62,928 bases of DNA from Candidatus Woesearchaeota archaeon (GTDB lineage: Archaea; Nanobdellota; Nanobdellia; SCGC-AAA011-G17; ARS1403). Every line of letters begins with the position of its first letter. Position 1 is the first letter of the stretch. This document shows, in pieces, positions 41,888 to 52,200 of the stretch. Under the pieces are notes generated by a model, which was not told the origin of the DNA, did no database searches, and worked only from the letters and a program-made list of their open reading frames with translations. The stretch is taken from the NCBI GenBank assembly GCA_016188065.1, contig JACPIN010000014.1, positions 1-62,928 of the forward strand, read 5' to 3'. The position numbers and the translations under genes are program-made.

Positions 41888-42015
41888 ACTTCCGATTCCT
41901 CCTTGCACTCTTCGCTGCAAAAACTAACAGCGCCGCCGGCAAAGGGCATGTCGATTATAGCATTCTCACTGTTCTCTTCAATTTCAGCGCCGCAAACGCA
42001 GCATTTCTTTGTCAT
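41884..42015 (-). CDS. Zinc-ribbon microprotein
   Basis: A 43-residue protein with two zinc knuckles, CCVCGAEIEENSE and FCSEECKEE, similar to small TRASH or DUF-type zinc peptides that bind metal or serve as adaptor domains. Its TGA overlaps the ATG of the following gene. Being shorter than 60 residues it is easily missed by gene finders. Confidence 0.65.
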   Translation of the reverse strand: MTKKCCVCGAEIEENSENAIIDMPFAGGAVSFCSEECKEESEV

Positions 42016-42059
42016 TTTCTATTTCCAATTTATTAAAGCAAATCAAATGATATGAATAT

Positions 42060-43625
42060 TCAATCAAAAATATTAAACGGGTTTCCGCTGCTCTTTCTCT
42101 TGTCTGAATCAACAGGAACTTCCTTCTTAATTCGATTCAGCATATGGTCCACATCTTCCTTGCTTGCCCTCAGAAGTGGTCTGCCACCCTCTTTTCTCTC
42201 CCTTTCTTCTTTTTTCCTGGCAATTTCCCTATTTCTCATCACAGCTTTTTCGGCTGCCTCTTTGTCCTCTCTATCGGCATGTTTATTATATAAAGTTCTC
42301 TGTCCAGTCTCTCCTGCAGCCTTCCTATTGCTGAATCTTCTCCTTCCTTTAGTAATGACCACGAGCATCAAAAACAAGAATACAAAGACTAATGCAAAAT
42401 AGCCAGCAAGAGAATTCTGCTTTAAGTTTTCTATACCGCTGCCTTGCAGCACAACATTGCCAGTTATTAAGCTCCCCCCGACTTTAACATCATAATCACC
42501 TCGAGGCACTTCATCATTAAGGTCGACAACAATTGTCTGGTTTGGTTTCAGTGGAGTATCCTTAATTATCCTAAACTCCTCACCGTCGCCTGAAAGCAAA
42601 TCAATCTGTATCGGATCATCATAAACAACATTGCCGGTATTTCTTATGAAAACTTTATTCTCTTCAACTTTTATTTCTTTGTCCTTAACCTCTTCAACGT
42701 AGAATTTTTTGCTTGCCTCGAAGCCTTTCCCTTCTGCCCTTAAAATCCACGTCCCTGGCAGGGTCAATTCATCAAGAAAAATCTCAAATCCGGCGCCATT
42801 CTCAACAACTTTAGTTAAAGCATCATTACCTTGAGGATCGACAAGCTGTACAGTGCTGCTTCCCTCAATATTTTTCCCGCTCTGATCAATCAAGGAAACT
42901 GTTGCAATCAGGTTTTCCCCGGGTTGATAAGCGTCTTTGTCAGTGCTTATAGATAAATCCTCAGCAACAGAAATTACTCTGAATTTGACCTCGCCGTCGC
43001 CCTCATTGCCATTCAAGTCTCTTGCTTTTATTATTACAGTCTGCTCTCCGGATGAAATATCTACAGGCAGAGAAATCCTATAGCTAAACGCGCCATTGCT
43101 CAGGCCGCTGCCGTAAACTTTTCCGTTCAGTGTTAATGCAACGCTACCATCATCAACTCTCAAGCCATTCGTCTTTCTGATAGTCCCGCTTACAATTACA
43201 TCGCCTCCAGGCCTTTGCGTTATAATGTCAATGTCGCCATCAACTCTCAGCTGATTTGTAATTGTAAAATCAACAGACCTTTTTTCCTCAGAAATTCCTT
43301 CACCCTTCAAAGAGACAGTAAAATAGCAGCCTCCGCTCACACCGCTCACACCTTTATTGACAGGAAACTCTTGTGAGAACTGGTGCTTTTCTCCAGGATC
43401 AAGATCCAAAACTGAATACAAAATTACCTTGCTTTCATTCCCGCAGAAAGATTTGATTTCAAGATCTCCACCAAATCTCTCCTGTTCTTGTGCATAGCCC
43501 TTTAATAGGACAACCTCGCCTAGATTATACCTTTCATTTTCAAGGCTCTCTAGATAAATTTCAGCATTAGCAATCCCTGCAATCCCAAAAAACAATATAA
43601 ATGCAAGCGTCAACCTCTTTATCAT
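42060..43625 (-). CDS. Exported Ig-like surface protein with charged tail
   Basis: A 521-residue protein with a clear signal peptide (LTLAFILFFGIAGIANA), several Ig-like strand-rich repeats (GDIDIITQRPGGDVIVSG; AYQPGENLIATVSLIDQ), a membrane helix near residue 405 (LAGYFALVFVFLFLMLVVIT) and a cytosolic basic tail with NREIARKKEERERKEGG. No enzyme motif. This is the same outside-in plan as the genes at 13410 and 29161. Single gene, about 100 bp from thrS. Confidence 0.7.
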   Translation of the reverse strand: MIKRLTLAFILFFGIAGIANAEIYLESLENERYNLGEVVLLKGYAQEQERFGGDLEIKSFCGNESKVILYSVLDLDPGEKHQFSQEFPVNKGVSGVSGGCYFTVSLKGEGISEEKRSVDFTITNQLRVDGDIDIITQRPGGDVIVSGTIRKTNGLRVDDGSVALTLNGKVYGSGLSNGAFSYRISLPVDISSGEQTVIIKARDLNGNEGDGEVKFRVISVAEDLSISTDKDAYQPGENLIATVSLIDQSGKNIEGSSTVQLVDPQGNDALTKVVENGAGFEIFLDELTLPGTWILRAEGKGFEASKKFYVEEVKDKEIKVEENKVFIRNTGNVVYDDPIQIDLLSGDGEEFRIIKDTPLKPNQTIVVDLNDEVPRGDYDVKVGGSLITGNVVLQGSGIENLKQNSLAGYFALVFVFLFLMLVVITKGRRRFSNRKAAGETGQRTLYNKHADREDKEAAEKAVMRNREIARKKEERERKEGGRPLLRASKEDVDHMLNRIKKEVPVDSDKRKSSGNPFNIFD

Positions 43626-43730
43626 AGCAAAAATAAAGTAGTGCTAGTTTAAATAATTTGTGAAACTATCTCTCCATATAAAAAATAAAAATCGCTACTT
43701 TTAAATATTCTCTTCATAAATTAATGCCAG

Positions 43731-45431
43731 ATGGACAAGCAATTAGAAAAGATTCGCCACTCGGCATCGCATATGCTCGCAGCAGCCGTAAAAAAGATTT
43801 ATCCGGAAGCATTGCTGGGCATAGGTCCTGCAACAGAAGAAGGCTTCTACTACGACTTTGATAAGCTCAGCATAAAAGAGGAAGAATTCGGAAAAATAGA
43901 AAAAGAGATGGAAAAGCTAATTTCGCAAAATGTCAAGTTTTCAAAAAAATATGTGACAAAGCATGAAGCAGAAAAATTGCTGAAGAATGAAAAATACAAG
44001 CTGGAATTGTTGGGAGAATTAAAAGGAAAAATCTCTCTCTACAACTCAGGAGGATTCTCAGATTTGTGCAAGGGCCCGCATGTAAAATCAGCAAAAGAGA
44101 TAGGGGCATTTAAGCTGATAAAATTAGCAGGGGCTTATTGGAAAGGTAACTCAAAAAATAAGATGCTTACTCGCATTTACGGAACAGCATTCAAGACAAA
44201 AAAAGAATTAGCCGATTATCTCGAGATGTTAAGGCAGGCAGAGTTGAGAAATCACATCAAGCTCGGAACGCAGTTAGACCTCTTCAGCTTTCAAAAAGAG
44301 TCTCCAGGGTCTCCTTTTTTCCACCACAAAGGTGCAGTAATATATAATGAGCTCCTAAATTTTCTGAGGGAAGAATACCTAAAGGAGGGATACAAAGAAG
44401 TAATAACACCCTTAATATACGACAAATCCTTATGGGAGACATCAGGGCACTGGCAGCATTTCAAAGAAAACATGTTTATTTTAAAAGTAGACAACAGGGA
44501 GTTTGCGCTCAAGCCGATGAACTGCCCTTCTCACTGCCTGATCTACAAGGATTCTCTGAAAAGTTATCGTGACTTGCCTTTGCGTATCGCCGACTTTGCA
44601 CCATTGCACAGGAATGAATTGAAAGGTGCCCTCGTTGGATTAACAAGGGTAAGGAAACTCTCCCAGGATGATGCGCATATTTTCCTGGAAGAAGAGCAGA
44701 TCGAATCAGAAGTGTCAAGATTGATTGAGTTCACGAATTACGTTTACAAAAAAATATTCAATTTTGAATACGTTGCAAATCTTTCAACTCGCCCGGAAAA
44801 ATATATGGGCAACATAAAGCTATGGAACAAGGCAGAGAAAATTCTTAAGAAAGTTTTAAGTGATAAAAAAATAAAGTTCAGCATAAAGAAAGGTGAAGGG
44901 GCATTCTACGGGCCAAAAATAGATTTTGATTTCAAAGACTCTTTAGGAAGATTCCATCAGCTCACTACGATCCAGCTTGACTTCCAGCTCCCGGGAAGGT
45001 TTGAGCTGACTTACGAAGGAGAAGACGGGAAAAAACATGTGCCTGTAATGATCCACAGGGCAATCTTCGGTGCCATCGAAAGATTTATGGGAATTTTATT
45101 GGAGCAATACGCAGGACACCTTCCATTATGGCTTGCCCCAGTGCAGGTAAAAATAGTTACAGTTAATGACAACTGCATTAAATTCGCCGAAAGCATAAAA
45201 AATGCATTGGAGGGAGGTAAAATAAGGGTTGAACTGGACAGCAGGAGTGAGTCAATCGGGAAAAAAATAAGGGATGCGCAGCTGATGAAAATTCCAATTA
45301 TAGTTACCATCGGGGAAAAAGAAATTAAAGAAAAATCCCTGGCAGTAAGGCAAGATGGTAAAGTGAGCTTCGGTGTAGATGTGCAGAAATTTATCGAAGA
45401 AACAGCAAGAAAAATAAGGGAAAGATGTTAG
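43731..45431 (+). CDS. thrS: Threonyl-tRNA synthetase, N-terminally short
   Basis: Charges tRNA-Thr. The protein begins with the editing domain (HSASHMLAAAVKKIYPEA, DLCKGPHV) and has the class II core with MNCPSHCLIY, HRNELKGALVGLTRVRKLSQDDAHIF and DSRSESIGKKIRDAQ in the anticodon domain. It has 566 residues against about 640 for bacterial ThrRS because the TGS domain is absent. The start ATG 43731 fits. Zinc ligands and motif 2 are intact. Confidence 0.92.
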   Translation: MDKQLEKIRHSASHMLAAAVKKIYPEALLGIGPATEEGFYYDFDKLSIKEEEFGKIEKEMEKLISQNVKFSKKYVTKHEAEKLLKNEKYKLELLGELKGKISLYNSGGFSDLCKGPHVKSAKEIGAFKLIKLAGAYWKGNSKNKMLTRIYGTAFKTKKELADYLEMLRQAELRNHIKLGTQLDLFSFQKESPGSPFFHHKGAVIYNELLNFLREEYLKEGYKEVITPLIYDKSLWETSGHWQHFKENMFILKVDNREFALKPMNCPSHCLIYKDSLKSYRDLPLRIADFAPLHRNELKGALVGLTRVRKLSQDDAHIFLEEEQIESEVSRLIEFTNYVYKKIFNFEYVANLSTRPEKYMGNIKLWNKAEKILKKVLSDKKIKFSIKKGEGAFYGPKIDFDFKDSLGRFHQLTTIQLDFQLPGRFELTYEGEDGKKHVPVMIHRAIFGAIERFMGILLEQYAGHLPLWLAPVQVKIVTVNDNCIKFAESIKNALEGGKIRVELDSRSESIGKKIRDAQLMKIPIIVTIGEKEIKEKSLAVRQDGKVSFGVDVQKFIEETARKIRERC

Positions 45432-45865
45432 GTTTTCTGCAGGCATTATCTAGAATTGAAAGTTCAAAAATATTTCAGGACTATCAGAAAAAGAACACCG
45501 AGGCATATCTGACGAATTCAGTATACATACAAGAATGGCAGATAAATTTCTATTCAAAAAGGACTAAATTAATAACCTCATTTACGCCAGACAGCAATGT
45601 AAAGAAAAAAGTCATGGATGGGAAAAATCAGGAATTCCCAGTTCTTAACAAAAACAAAATAAAAGTAGATATTACAAAAGCCATAGAGCTATCTAGAAGC
45701 AGGCAGGAAGGGTCAATGATTATTATAATCCAGACAGAGAATTCAATTCCTGTATGGAATATCACTATCCCAACGCCTTCTTTGAAAGTGATAAACTCAA
45801 AAATCTCAGCAGAGTCCGGAGAAATTCTGGAGAAATCCGAAAAAAATATTGTTGAATTAAGGTAA
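45425..45865 (+). CDS. Hypothetical protein coupled to thrS
   Basis: A 146-residue protein that overlaps the end of thrS by 7 bp. It starts MLGFLQALSRIESSKIFQDY. The C-terminal half has several strands (SMIIIIQTENSIPVWNITIP). No membrane helix or known domain. It may be related to translation by context only; its 3' end overlaps the convergent VWA gene by 9 bp. Confidence 0.5.
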   Translation: MLGFLQALSRIESSKIFQDYQKKNTEAYLTNSVYIQEWQINFYSKRTKLITSFTPDSNVKKKVMDGKNQEFPVLNKNKIKVDITKAIELSRSRQEGSMIIIIQTENSIPVWNITIPTPSLKVINSKISAESGEILEKSEKNIVELR

Positions 45866-46759
45866 GCTTCTATATTTTGAATTCATTAGCCCCCATTCAA
45901 CAAGCAGCAGGCCAACACCAATTAAAAGCAGCATTACCGTCAAATTCTTGCCAACTCTTTTCATCCTCAGCTGTGCAATTTCTGAAAAAGCTTTTTTTAA
46001 TTCGTCCTCATTTGCAGCGCTGTAATATTTTCCTCCGGTTTCATCAGCAATAAATTTCAGGGATTCCTCGTCTAGCCTGGTAACAGCGTCGCCAACAAAG
46101 CTGCCACCTTCCTTCGTTCCAATGCCGATGGTATGAGCAAGAATTTTATTTTCAAGCAGAAATGGGATTGCATCATTAATTTCAAGCCCGACATTGCTCT
46201 GCCCGTCGGTAAGCAAAACCAAAACATTCCCTCCTTCTTTCCCGGAAAAAAATAAATTGCTCCCGGTCACAAGCGCATCGCCGATTGCAGTCCCGCCAAC
46301 GCCCTCAATATTAATATTTTCTATAACGTCTTTAACTTCGCCAATATCGTCGGTTAATCTCTGCTTTACAAAGCTTGTTCCTGTAAACGTAATAACGCCA
46401 ATTTTAGTTCCAGCCCCAATAGAGTCTACAAACCTCAGCGCAGATTCCTTTGCAGCATCAATTCTGCTAGGCTTGAAGTCATTTGCAGTCATGCTTGCGC
46501 TTGCATCAATCAATAATCCATAATTAAAATCACTCCCTCTTGCATTATACCAGTAAGTTATTCCGGATGCGCTCAGTATCAAGCAGCTGACAACAATCAG
46601 TCTCATAAAAAGCAGCGTCCAGTTCTTGCTCACTATTTTTTTCCCGGTAATCTTTTCAATGACGCTGAAATTTGCAAACTTCAACGCCTTTCTCTTAGTA
46701 TATTTCAAGCTGATAAAATGGATTATAATCAGCAGAGGCAAAGCTATAAAAAAACTCAA
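45857..46759 (-). CDS. Membrane-anchored VWA-domain protein (BatA-like)
   Basis: Third gene of a MoxR-DUF58-VWA operon. An N-terminal membrane pair (FFIALPLLIIIHFISLK; LLFMRLIVVSCLILSASG) is followed by a VWA domain with the metal site LIDASASMTANDF, DGQSNVG, and a final membrane helix (LTVMLLLIGVGLLLVEWGL). The given end is the TTG at 46759, but homologues begin earlier: the frame upstream reads ISFEDPEFL, so the true start may be a rare codon near 46791. Confidence 0.82.
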   Translation of the reverse strand: MSFFIALPLLIIIHFISLKYTKRKALKFANFSVIEKITGKKIVSKNWTLLFMRLIVVSCLILSASGITYWYNARGSDFNYGLLIDASASMTANDFKPSRIDAAKESALRFVDSIGAGTKIGVITFTGTSFVKQRLTDDIGEVKDVIENINIEGVGGTAIGDALVTGSNLFFSGKEGGNVLVLLTDGQSNVGLEINDAIPFLLENKILAHTIGIGTKEGGSFVGDAVTRLDEESLKFIADETGGKYYSAANEDELKKAFSEIAQLRMKRVGKNLTVMLLLIGVGLLLVEWGLMNSKYRSLP

Positions 46760-46782
46760 AAATTCGGGATCCTCAAAACTAA

Positions 46783-47676
46783 TCAGCGGTATTTTAGCAC
46801 TCTCCTTTTGAACATTTTAACAATTGGCTTGACAAAATCCATCTCTGTTGTCAGCTGCAGAAATTCTCCTCCTCCGCACTCAGAAAAGATTTCAGAAATC
46901 CTTTCTTCTTCTCTTTTAACATAGCTTTCATATGCTTGTTTAATTGCAGCAGGATTTACAATTTTTTTCCTGTCGTCCTCGGGGCTCTCCAGCACAATCT
47001 CGCTGTAGTCATCGGGAAGCTGCCTGTCTCTGACATCGCGAATCATAATCCCTACCACATCAAATTTTCTGCATGCAATCCCCAGATTCTTGACCCATTC
47101 ATCCCCCTTTAATCCAATAAAATCAGAAACAATGAAGAACAAGCTTCCCCTTGGCAAAACCCCGGTATAATACCTCAATGGCTTTGCAAGATCAAAGCCG
47201 TTTCCATAAAGGTTTAAATCTACAAGGTTGCTCAAGATGTTGTAATACTGTTTTTCACCGCTGGCAGGAAGAAAATTCCTAACAACGCTTTTATTGAACA
47301 TCCCAAGCCCAACAGCATCTGAAGAATGAACTATCGCGAAGCTCAAGCTGGCCACAAGCTCGGCAGCATACTGGGCCTTTATCTTCTCCCTAGTTCCAAA
47401 AAGCATAGTGCTGCTTGCATCAACCAAGAAGAAAACATTCAAGCTTCTCTCCTCGACGTATTCCCTGACTAAAAGATCATTAGCCCTGCTGCTCGCCTTC
47501 CAGTCAATCTTGCTCGCATCATCACTAGTGTCGTATTTTCTAAAGCCATAAAATTCCAGTCCGGATCCTTTAAATGCCGTTTGGTAATTTCCAGATAAAT
47601 TTGACATAAACATCTTCCTGGTGCTGAGATCCAGCCTATTAGCCAAATCTTTAATATCGAGCTTTAATTTTTTCAT
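46783..47676 (-). CDS. DUF58 family protein
   Basis: A 297-residue VWA-related DUF58 protein. It carries the typical GSGLEFYGFRKYDTSDDASK then IDWKASSRANDLLVREYVEE and an incomplete VWA MIDAS (FLVDASSTML). In bacterial Bat operons DUF58 acts between MoxR and VWA proteins, probably in metal-centre insertion or protein assembly at the membrane. It lies 1 bp from moxR. Confidence 0.88.
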   Translation of the reverse strand: MKKLKLDIKDLANRLDLSTRKMFMSNLSGNYQTAFKGSGLEFYGFRKYDTSDDASKIDWKASSRANDLLVREYVEERSLNVFFLVDASSTMLFGTREKIKAQYAAELVASLSFAIVHSSDAVGLGMFNKSVVRNFLPASGEKQYYNILSNLVDLNLYGNGFDLAKPLRYYTGVLPRGSLFFIVSDFIGLKGDEWVKNLGIACRKFDVVGIMIRDVRDRQLPDDYSEIVLESPEDDRKKIVNPAAIKQAYESYVKREEERISEIFSECGGGEFLQLTTEMDFVKPIVKMFKRRVLKYR

Positions 47677-47677
47677 C

Positions 47678-48658
47678 TTAAGGAGTAGGGACTTTAAGCA
47701 ATACCTCGGAAACTATATCGTCGGTTTTAATATTTTCAGCCTGCCCTTCATAATTCAAAATTATCCTGTGTCTCAAAACATCATGCACAACATTTTTGAC
47801 ATTCTTGGGCGTTACATAATTCTTCCCTTCAAGTAATGCATCTGCCTTTGAAGATATGTACAATCCGATGCTGGCTCTTGGGCTTCCTCCCCATGCAATA
47901 TACTTCGCATTTTTTAATTTATATTTATCCGGAAATCTAGTCGCATCAACTATCCTGACAATGTATTTTTCAATCTCTGGGCTTAGATATATGCTCTTGA
48001 CAAGGTTCTGCATTTTGATAATTTCTTTAGAGGAGATAACAGATCTTATCTTAAAGTCACTGAAAGCATTTATAGTAATATTTTTCTGCAAAATCCCCTG
48101 TTCATCCTCTATTTTTGGGTAATTTATATATAGCTTAAATAAAAATCGATCCATCTGAGCCTCAGGCAGGGGAAAAATCGCAACACTCTCTATAGGATTT
48201 TGAGTTGCAAGGACGAAAAAAGGCTCTTCAATGTTAAAAGTCTTAGTTCCAATAGTCACTTGCTTTTCCTGCATGGCCTCAAGCAGCGAGCTCTGAACCT
48301 TTGCAGGAGCCCTATTGATCTCATCAGCAAGCAAAAAGTTTGTAAAAACAGGGCCTTTGACAACATAGAATCCTTTGTTCTTGTCATAAGCAGTTATCCC
48401 TGTTATATCCGTTGGCAATAAATCTGCAGTAAATTGTACTCTCTTGTAGTCGCTGGTAGTGACATGCGCAAGGGAGCGCATAATCAAAGTCTTAGCTATT
48501 CCAGGAACGCCCTCAAGTAAAACATGGCCTTTGGCTAATATAGCTCTCAGCAGGCTGTTAACAACATCTGACTGGCCTACGACGGTTCTAGAAATCTCTC
48601 CTCTAATGATGTCTAAATCTTTCTTAATCTTGCTTAACTCGCTGCTGCTTACCTTCAT
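47678..48658 (-). CDS. moxR: MoxR-type AAA+ ATPase
   Basis: A chaperone-type ATPase of 326 residues. Walker A is GVPGIAKTLIMRS, Walker B LLADEINRAP, sensor 1 ATQNP, sensor 2 area SPRASIGLYISSK, and FPLPEAQMDRFLFKLY is typical of MoxR. It heads the MoxR-DUF58-VWA operon and is divergent from the gene at 48829. It likely works on the VWA partner. Confidence 0.93.
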   Translation of the reverse strand: MKVSSSELSKIKKDLDIIRGEISRTVVGQSDVVNSLLRAILAKGHVLLEGVPGIAKTLIMRSLAHVTTSDYKRVQFTADLLPTDITGITAYDKNKGFYVVKGPVFTNFLLADEINRAPAKVQSSLLEAMQEKQVTIGTKTFNIEEPFFVLATQNPIESVAIFPLPEAQMDRFLFKLYINYPKIEDEQGILQKNITINAFSDFKIRSVISSKEIIKMQNLVKSIYLSPEIEKYIVRIVDATRFPDKYKLKNAKYIAWGGSPRASIGLYISSKADALLEGKNYVTPKNVKNVVHDVLRHRIILNYEGQAENIKTDDIVSEVLLKVPTP

Positions 48659-48719
48659 GCCTAAAAAAACCCTTGCTAAATATATAAATTTATATAACTA
48701 CTTTGAAGAGATAAGATAA

Positions 48720-48828
48720 CCTTAATATACCTAGGTATACCAATATCCTACCTGACTATACATTACTAATAGCTAAGTAATACACAAGTATAGTAATAGT
48801 CTACATAGGTACTACCTAAGTACTACCA
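48720..48828 (+). promoter_or_regulatory. Divergent promoter region with ACCTA/GGTA repeats
   Basis: An AT-rich gap between moxR and the plus-strand gene. It holds TACCTAGGTATACC, then GGTACTACC and AAGTACTACC in tandem just before ATG 48829. The repeated units overlap the expected promoter and could bind a regulator of either direction. No RNA gene is seen. Confidence 0.35.
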
Positions 48829-49287
48829 ATGTATCAGGCACAAAAGATGAACAAAACTCAGGAAAAAGCATTCCAGTGGTTATTGAATCAGGGCTATAAA
48901 AAAGAAGACATTTCTATACGGCAGAATGCATCGCCTGCTTTCACGGCCAGCGACGGTAAGAAATTTGAAGCCAGGAGATTGTATGGGGCGCAGATAATCT
49001 TCTACAGCACGCAGTACCAGCAGCTCAAGCATCACCCAAAAGCATTGATTCTGGTTTTTCGGGAAAACGAAGAAGAGCCCTTTGCGAAATTCAGGTTTGA
49101 AGAAATAAGTTCGCTTCCAAAAAGCTACAAAGGGATAGATATCAACTGGGTAAGCTTGCAGCAGGACATTGGGACAATAAGGGTCTCAAAAAAGACAAAA
49201 GAAAGGCTGCAGGCATTCGGAAAAATGGGGGAGGATTTTGACAAGCTGATAAACAGGCTGCTTGACAAGGTTAAGAAAAATGGATAA
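48829..49287 (+). CDS. Possible nucleic-acid-binding protein with C-terminal RHH-like helices
   Basis: A 152-residue protein. The first part, QEKAFQWLLNQGYKKEDISI, with later DGKKFEARRLYGAQIIFYS, resembles a small restriction-endonuclease-like or nucleic-acid-binding fold without a clear active site. The end, GTIRVSKKTKERLQAFGKMG, looks ribbon-helix-helix-like. ATG 48829 or 48847 are both possible. It overlaps the giant gene by 8 bp, so it may regulate it. Confidence 0.5.
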   Translation: MYQAQKMNKTQEKAFQWLLNQGYKKEDISIRQNASPAFTASDGKKFEARRLYGAQIIFYSTQYQQLKHHPKALILVFRENEEEPFAKFRFEEISSLPKSYKGIDINWVSLQQDIGTIRVSKKTKERLQAFGKMGEDFDKLINRLLDKVKKNG

Positions 49288-52200
49288 AAACATGCTGATA
49301 AAAAATCTTGCATTAGTTTCAATTCTCATTTTAATAGCCCAAAGCATAAGTGCGCAAAGCCAGATAGTTTCGAAGTTTGAAAAAGTAAAGGAAATCGAAA
49401 CTCCAACTTTAAAGATCTCATTTCATTCTTGGGGAGAGGGAAAAACAGAGCAGTTAAATTTAGACCAATACTTCCCTGTAAAGAGAGATCCGAATTCGAG
49501 ATACGTTTATCTGGCTCCTCCGGAAATATCTGTGAGGATAGATCAGGATGCAGGTATTGCATATCTTACCGCATTCAAAGACTGGACAGGAACGAGAGAG
49601 ATAATATTCTCGTTGACAGATATATATAAGTTAGAAGCGACGCTTACAAGCCTGCAGAATTACAGGGAGATAATAACGCAGCAAAGAGCTCCAGTGAGAT
49701 TGAAGCAGCAGTTTGAAGACCTGCCTTCATATCATTTATTTGAAAAAATATTAGACGATTTGGAGTCTAGTAAGATTCCATCACCAAGAATTGAAGTCAC
49801 AAAAATAGACAATAACATAAGAGTGTCAGTAGGAAAGGGAACAAGCTTAGATCTGGATTTGCAGACATTGACAGAAGACAATCTTCCGACGCTAAAGCCA
49901 AAGATTGCAATAACAATACAGCCCGAAGAGGTTCCAGCAGAGGAGCAGGAAGAAGGGCTTTCAATTTTCTTGTTCATTCCATTGATGCTGATAATTATAA
50001 CTCTGCTTATATTCGGGATATTTTACATAAAGAATAACCGGGAGAAATTAAAAAAGCATTTCAAGAAAAGCAAGCCGCAGCCAAGTGTGCGCAACAAGTT
50101 GATAGAAGAAAAGAGGGAGCTGTCAGAGATAGCAAACAAGCTGGACAAGCAGCCGGTAAAGGACTCGATTGACTCGGCATTTGCAGTAATAAAGAATTTC
50201 TTCAATGAAGTGACTCCTGATGAATATCAATTCTCGTATTCAGAAATAAAAAAAGAGCAGTTTGAAAAGGCATTAACTGAAGGATTGAAGGACAAGCTCT
50301 GTAAATTCTCAAAAGAAATATCAGACATAAGATTCAGCGGAGACGGGATAAAAAAAGCAGAATTAATGAAAATAATAAAGCAGGCCCAGTTGTTGATGGC
50401 GAATGCAGCAAGTGAAGAAGAAAAAATCTCAGCAAAAAAAGAGCATGAAATATTAAGGAAAAAATTCCCGATAAGCGAGATAAAATACATTCTAGATTCC
50501 TTTACTCCTAGCGGAAAAGAACTCTCAGCATCAAAAATAAAGGAAAAAATTGATCTGGAGAAAAAATCCAAAAATATCCTGCACAAGCTGGGGATAATCA
50601 GGACACTTGCAGAAAAAGAACTCGCAAGAAAAATAAAATACAGGAAAAAGCTGCAAAAATTAAAAGAAAATCAGCACAAGAAAGAAGAAGAAAAAAGAAA
50701 AAGGGAAGAAGAGAAGAGAAAGAAAAAGTTGTTGAAGCTAAAAGCAAAACAGGAAAAAGAGCATCTCAAATGGCTCGAGGCTCAGCGCAAAGTTAAAGAA
50801 AAGCAAAGAAAACAGGAAGAAAAAAGAAAAAGAAGGCTGGAAAGGGCAAAGGCATTCCGGGATTTCTTGCATGATAAATTAGGATTGTTCAAAACTGTTA
50901 AAGACCTAGAAAAAGAATTAGAGGGGAAAAGGAAGGAGAAGCTTGAAAAAGAGAGGATAAAAAGAGCCAAAAAAAGGCAGCTCAAAAGATCTATACTAAA
51001 TTTCATGCACTTCTTGAGGATATATAAGACGCCTGAAGAAAAACATGAGGAGGAATTGATTCTCAAGAGGGAAGACAGGCTGAAGAAGCAGAGAAAGGAT
51101 AGGAAGAGAGAAGCAAGAAAACAGGCAGTGCTATCCTTCTTGCATTCATTGAGATTATACAGGACAAGGGAAGAAGTTGAAAGGGAAAAAGAGAGAAGGC
51201 TGAGAAGATTAAGGGAAAAGCAGAGAGAAAATGAAGAAGAGTATGATAGGAAAGAAAAAGAAAGGCAGCAAAAAAGAAAAACCAGGCAGGGCAAAAAGCT
51301 AAGGAAACTTGAAGAGAAGAAGAGAAAAAAGCATTTGAAATTATTGGAGCATGCAAGAAAGGCAAGAGAGAAAGAATTAGCCAGGGCAAAAAGAAAGGAA
51401 TCTCTAAAAAGGGAGAAGGCAGAAATCAGAAAATATCTGCATGACAAATTAGGATTGTTCAAGACTCTGGAAGAGAAAGAGCGTGAAAGGGAATTAAATT
51501 TCAGAAAAAGAGCAGAAGAGAAAAAAAGGAAAGAGCAGAAGAAGCTGGAGCAGCAAAAAAGAAAAGAAAAAGTAAAACAAAAACAAAAAGAGCTGTCTAA
51601 AAAACAGGTGGAATTAAGAAAAGATTCTATAAAAAAATTTCTGCACGCCCATTTTGGGTTATACAGGACAAGGGAAGAAGTTGAAAGGGAGAAAAAAGAA
51701 AAATTAGAAAGGGAAATATCAAAAAAAGAAAGAGCAAAGAAAAAGCATGAAATAGCAAGAGCAGAGGAAAAAAGAAAACTAAAGGCATTCTTGCACGATC
51801 ATCTCGGGCTGTTTAAGACTAGAGAAGAAATAGAGAAAGCAAGGCGGGAAAGAAAAGAGCACAGGATAGAGCTCAAAAATAAATTAGAAGACACAGTCTT
51901 AAGATCTCTTGCTTCAAGGCTTGAAAGGAAAAAGCTTTCTCCAGAGCAGGAAATAAAAATCCTGATGCAGCTGGAAGAAGAAGCGCTGAAAAAAGGAAAC
52001 ACAGAAAAATCAAGAGAGATACAAAAAAAGATAAATAAGCTTTACAAAAAGATAAGGAAATCAAAATCACAGCACCCATCGCTTTTCTTGAACAAGTTGA
52101 AAAATAATATCGCATCTGCCAGGGACTATTTATTCTCCTCGGCGTCGAAGCTTGACCCATTATCCCCGTTCATAAAAAAGTTGAATTCAAAAATAAGGGA

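Noticed and set aside
50782-51462. A 226-residue minus-strand ORF rich in Ser, Phe and Leu
   Set aside because: It is the complement of the charged coiled coil in the giant gene, not a separate membrane protein.
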